The translations under genes were made by a program, and so were the position numbers. Below, in pieces: positions 5,735 through 7,261 of a stretch of DNA of 7,261 nt. Below the pieces are notes generated by a model. That model made no database searches and was not told the origin of the DNA. It saw only the letters and a program-made list of their open reading frames with translations. Source of the stretch: Chloroflexota bacterium (GTDB lineage Bacteria > Chloroflexota > Anaerolineae > Anaerolineales > E44-bin32); contig JAPLGR010000545.1 of NCBI GenBank assembly GCA_026390045.1, positions 1-7,261 of the forward strand. Reading direction: 5' to 3'. The first letter of the stretch is position 1. The number at the start of each line of letters is the position of its first letter.

Positions 5735-6642
5735 TCACAGGTTGGCGGGGTGTTTGATCGGAAAGCAGATCCCGCGAAACGCGCACTGGGCGCAGATGCG
5801 CTCGTCATCGATGCGCGGGAAGGCGTCCTTGTCGAGCGGGATGTTCTGCTCAAGGTCGCGGCAGTACTCGTACATCTCGTTCGTCTCTGCCCGCAGCTGC
5901 ACGGCGAAGGCCTGCAGGTCCGCGCTGGTGAGCGACTGTTGCACCTCCTCGTACGCCGGATACAGGTAGGCCAGCGTCGGGCGCACGCGTTCGGGGTCGA
6001 TGCCGAAGTGGATCGACGCCCAGGTGGCGTAGCCCACCAGCTGCTTGCGGTGCTTGCCTGGGTCGGTCTTGCCCGTCTTCCAGTCCAGGATGTGGATCTC
6101 GTCGCCCAGCGGGAACAGCACATCGACCTTGATGTACACCTTCAGCCCGTCCAGGCGCGTCTCACCATAGCCGGGCGGGTCGATGATCCACTCGCCGGAC
6201 GCCGGCGCCGCCTCATCGACCAGCCAGCGGAATCGATCGCTGGCCAGCAGGTTCTCCAGGCAGGCGTGCACCTTGGGCTGAAGATGATCGACGGCCACGG
6301 CATCCATCTCGCCGTAGACGACCTCCTCGAATGTCTTGCCCTGCAGGCTGCGCTCGATCGCCTGATCGGCGAAGGTGATGAATCGCGGGCGATCGATCGC
6401 CTCGGCTGTTGTGCGCAGCCGGTTGAGCAGCACCTCGATCACTTCATGCACAATGCTGCCAACCTCGAGCGGCAGCGTGACCAGCTCCTTGAATCGGTTC
6501 AGCCGCCGGGCGGGGATTTCACGGTCGACTTGGTGTAGTAATGGAAGAAGTACTTGCGCTTGCACAGGGAGAACAGGTCGTAGCGCGAGAGCGACCAGCC
6601 GAGGATCGGCGTGTAGGGAAACTGCTGTATGAGGCGCGCCAT
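5735..6642 (-). pseudogene. PD-(D/E)XK nuclease family protein (RecB/Cas4-like, Fe-S cysteines), frameshifted
   Basis: The gene starts at the ATG at 6642 with a purine-rich stretch (GGAAGGCAGGAG) just upstream. This frame gives MARLIQQFPYTPILGWSLSR, then YDLFSLCKRKYFFHYYTK, and then runs to a TGA at 6501-6499. The match to the family continues in another frame from VDREIPARRLNRF, sharing base 6529. One inserted G would restore TKVDRE, so a one-base deletion is inferred. The rebuilt protein is 302 residues. It shows a RecB-type histidine in GSIVHEV (His66), the catalytic Asp174 in YIKVDVLF, Asp187-Trp-Lys189 in LDWKTGK, the QLVGYA motif (Gln201), and C-terminal cysteines CAQCAFRGIC (284, 287, 293). 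With N-terminal Cys27 these give the four-cysteine layout of Fe-S nucleases such as Cas4 and AddB. Relatives cleave or resect DNA in recombination or repair. A frame opening at ATG 6565 exists, but it would start with 12 unrelated residues and lack Cys27. A sequencing error is possible. Programmed frameshifting is unlikely, since CACCAAG is not a slippery heptamer. Confidence 0.8.
5968..6206 (-). repeat. Direct repeat partner of the decayed fragment at 1449-1642
   Basis: This is the part of the nuclease gene that is duplicated, minus 45 bases, at 1449-1642. It covers both catalytic motif elements and the QLVGYATWA segment. The copies lie in the same orientation with starts 4,519 bases apart, enclosing the glycosyltransferase and the lipoprotein genes. 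Confidence 0.85.
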
Positions 6643-6665
6643 GGCTCCTGCCTTCCCGTCCCCTG

Positions 6666-6671
6666 ACTATA
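6666..6671 (-). promoter_or_regulatory. Possible -10 element (TATAGT) for the nuclease gene
   Basis: On the reverse strand TATAGT differs from TATAAT at one base and ends 23 bases before the ATG at 6642. It would give a short leader that still includes the purine-rich ribosome binding site. No good -35 match is seen at 16-18 bases. Confidence 0.35.
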
Positions 6672-6710
6672 CGCCCGAACCGCTCTCAGCTCGCAGACAC
6701 ATCCTCAGTT

Positions 6711-6773
6711 GGCCCGCCTCGGCCAGCCGCCACGCTGTCGCGTGGCGCCGGCCCTCGGCGGGGAGGGCGGGCC
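6711..6773. repeat. Large GC-rich imperfect palindrome
   Basis: An inner 8-bp stem, CGCCACGC (6728-6735) with GCGTGGCG (6740-6747), has a four-base loop. Outside it, GGCC (6721-6724) can pair with GGCC (6750-6753), and GGCCCGCC (6711-6718) with GGCGGGCC (6766-6773). The whole is about 63 bases and nested. It looks like a REP-like or dispersed palindromic unit in the spacer between the divergent nuclease and 7188 genes. No second copy is in this window. Confidence 0.5.
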
Positions 6774-7175
6774 TCCCCCCCTCGCGTTAGGGCGCAGGTC
6801 TCTTGTAGAGGGGGTGAAGAGGGGTGGGGAGTGAAGATTGCGTTGCTCCTGCGGCCTATCGTCGACGACAACCGGCCGTTGCCGGGCAGTTTCCCTCAGC
6901 CCGCAGGCCGCGAACTCCCCCTTCGTGGAGTTGTGCCCCGGGACCAAGTTGCCTAGACTCCCCAACCTGTTGCCAATGCCCCCGTGTCCTCGCGCGGGGG
7001 TCGCCAAGGGTGGGGTCCGTGGGGGGAACGACAAGTCCGTCCGTGTTGACCCGCTTGCTGGTGGTCGACGGCCACATTCCACCTCCCGCGCGGAGCCCTG
7101 GGATTGAGAGCCGCGCTCCTATCTCCCACGTGACGCCATCTCCCGATCTTTCATTGCGCCGCTGCAGCCTGCCGC
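6774..7175. other. Non-coding spacer with G/C-run tracts and small hairpins
   Basis: No convincing gene is seen here. The open frames on both strands read as low-complexity Pro/Arg/Gly strings typical of untranslated high-GC DNA. The stretch holds a C tract followed by G-rich runs (about 6774-6835), a 6-bp stem AACTCC/GGAGTT (6913-6918 with 6927-6932), and CCCCCG/CGGGGG (6979-6984 with 6995-7000). TTGACC at 7046-7051 resembles a -35 box but has no -10 partner at normal spacing. I could not match a known riboswitch or small RNA. Confidence 0.4.
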
Positions 7176-7180
7176 AGGAG
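7176..7180 (+). promoter_or_regulatory. Ribosome binding site AGGAG for the 7188 gene
   Basis: AGGAG is followed by seven bases and then ATG, an ideal spacing. It fixes the start of the last, truncated gene. Confidence 0.7.
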
Positions 7181-7187
7181 CATACCA

Positions 7188-7261
7188 ATGAGGGTCCTTC
7201 CACATCAACTCCGCCTGACGTTCATCTGCGCGGGCATGGTGGCCGTCGCGGCCGTTCTCGC
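7188..7261 (+). CDS. N-terminus of a membrane or exported protein; 3' partial
   Basis: Only 24 codons are present before the window ends. The peptide begins MRVLPHQLRLTFICAGMVAV: a short basic stretch followed by a hydrophobic helix. This would fit a signal anchor or the first membrane helix of, for example, a sensor histidine kinase, whose N-termini often read LRLTL-like before the helix. That identity is a guess. The strong AGGAG at 7176-7180 supports the start. The gene is divergent from the nuclease gene, separated by a long spacer. Confidence 0.6.
   Translation, partial: MRVLPHQLRLTFICAGMVAVAAVL

Noticed and set aside
6525..6535. Programmed -1 ribosomal frameshift in the nuclease gene
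   Set aside because: The local heptamer CACCAAG does not allow re-pairing after a -1 slip, and no stimulatory structure is evident. A one-base deletion explains the frames more simply.
4952..6538. A 528-codon open frame on the + strand
   Set aside because: It lies antisense to both the lipoprotein start and the nuclease gene, crosses their intergenic gap, and encodes an Arg/Val/Gln-rich string with no domain. It is the usual antisense open frame opposite high-GC genes.
6757..6835. G-quadruplex in the G-rich tracts
   Set aside because: I could not find four closely spaced runs of three or more G; only three such runs occur together near 6805-6830, and the cluster near 6757-6771 needs a two-G run.
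6705..7203. Reverse-strand open frames of 115-125 codons in the spacer
   Set aside because: They are low-complexity Pro/Arg/Gly translations with no ribosome binding site, and they overlap the large palindrome and the opposing 7188 start.
1..7261. CRISPR array, transposase, integrase or toxin-antitoxin pair
   Set aside because: No regularly spaced repeats and no such proteins are recognisable on either strand.

Overview
This 7,261-base window comes from a high-GC bacterial chromosome. A Chloroflexota (Thermomicrobia-like) host is my best guess. The basis is the DUF4230 protein style, strongly GC-ending codons in the resident genes, and a gene that appears to be read from a leaderless transcript. 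This is inference from sequence character, not a database result.

Layout. (1) 1-570: the C-terminal end of an ABC exporter subunit that begins upstream. (2) 610-1311: a single-pass membrane DUF4230 protein with a perfect TATAAT seven bases before its ATG, followed by a terminator-like hairpin. (3) 1312-1879: a scar region. It holds a decayed reverse-strand fragment of a PD-(D/E)XK nuclease gene (1449-1642) and a tRNA-like remnant with an intact T arm (1655-1727). (4) 1880-3163: a complete family-1 glycosyltransferase of the sterol/lipid glucosyltransferase type. Its third codon positions are clearly less GC-rich than those of the DUF4230 gene. (5) 3305-5452, reverse strand: a 715-residue lipoprotein with two LppM-like beta modules, a Cys-His-Asp motif set resembling papain/transglutaminase-fold enzymes, and a C-terminal membrane helix. 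(6) 5735-6642, reverse strand: a RecB/Cas4-like PD-(D/E)XK nuclease with Fe-S type cysteines, broken by an apparent one-base deletion near codon 38. (7) 6643-7187: a non-coding stretch with a large GC-rich hairpin. (8) 7188 onward: the start of a membrane protein that runs off the window.

The genes do not form one operon. The glycosyltransferase and lipoprotein converge, and the nuclease and the last gene diverge. The most notable point is that the window carries two copies of the same nuclease family in direct orientation about 4.5 kb apart, both apparently defective. The short copy has lost both catalytic motif elements and sits beside the tRNA-like remnant, just upstream of the compositionally distinct glycosyltransferase. 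This pattern suggests a site of past recombination or integration. I see no CRISPR array, transposase, integrase or complete RNA gene.
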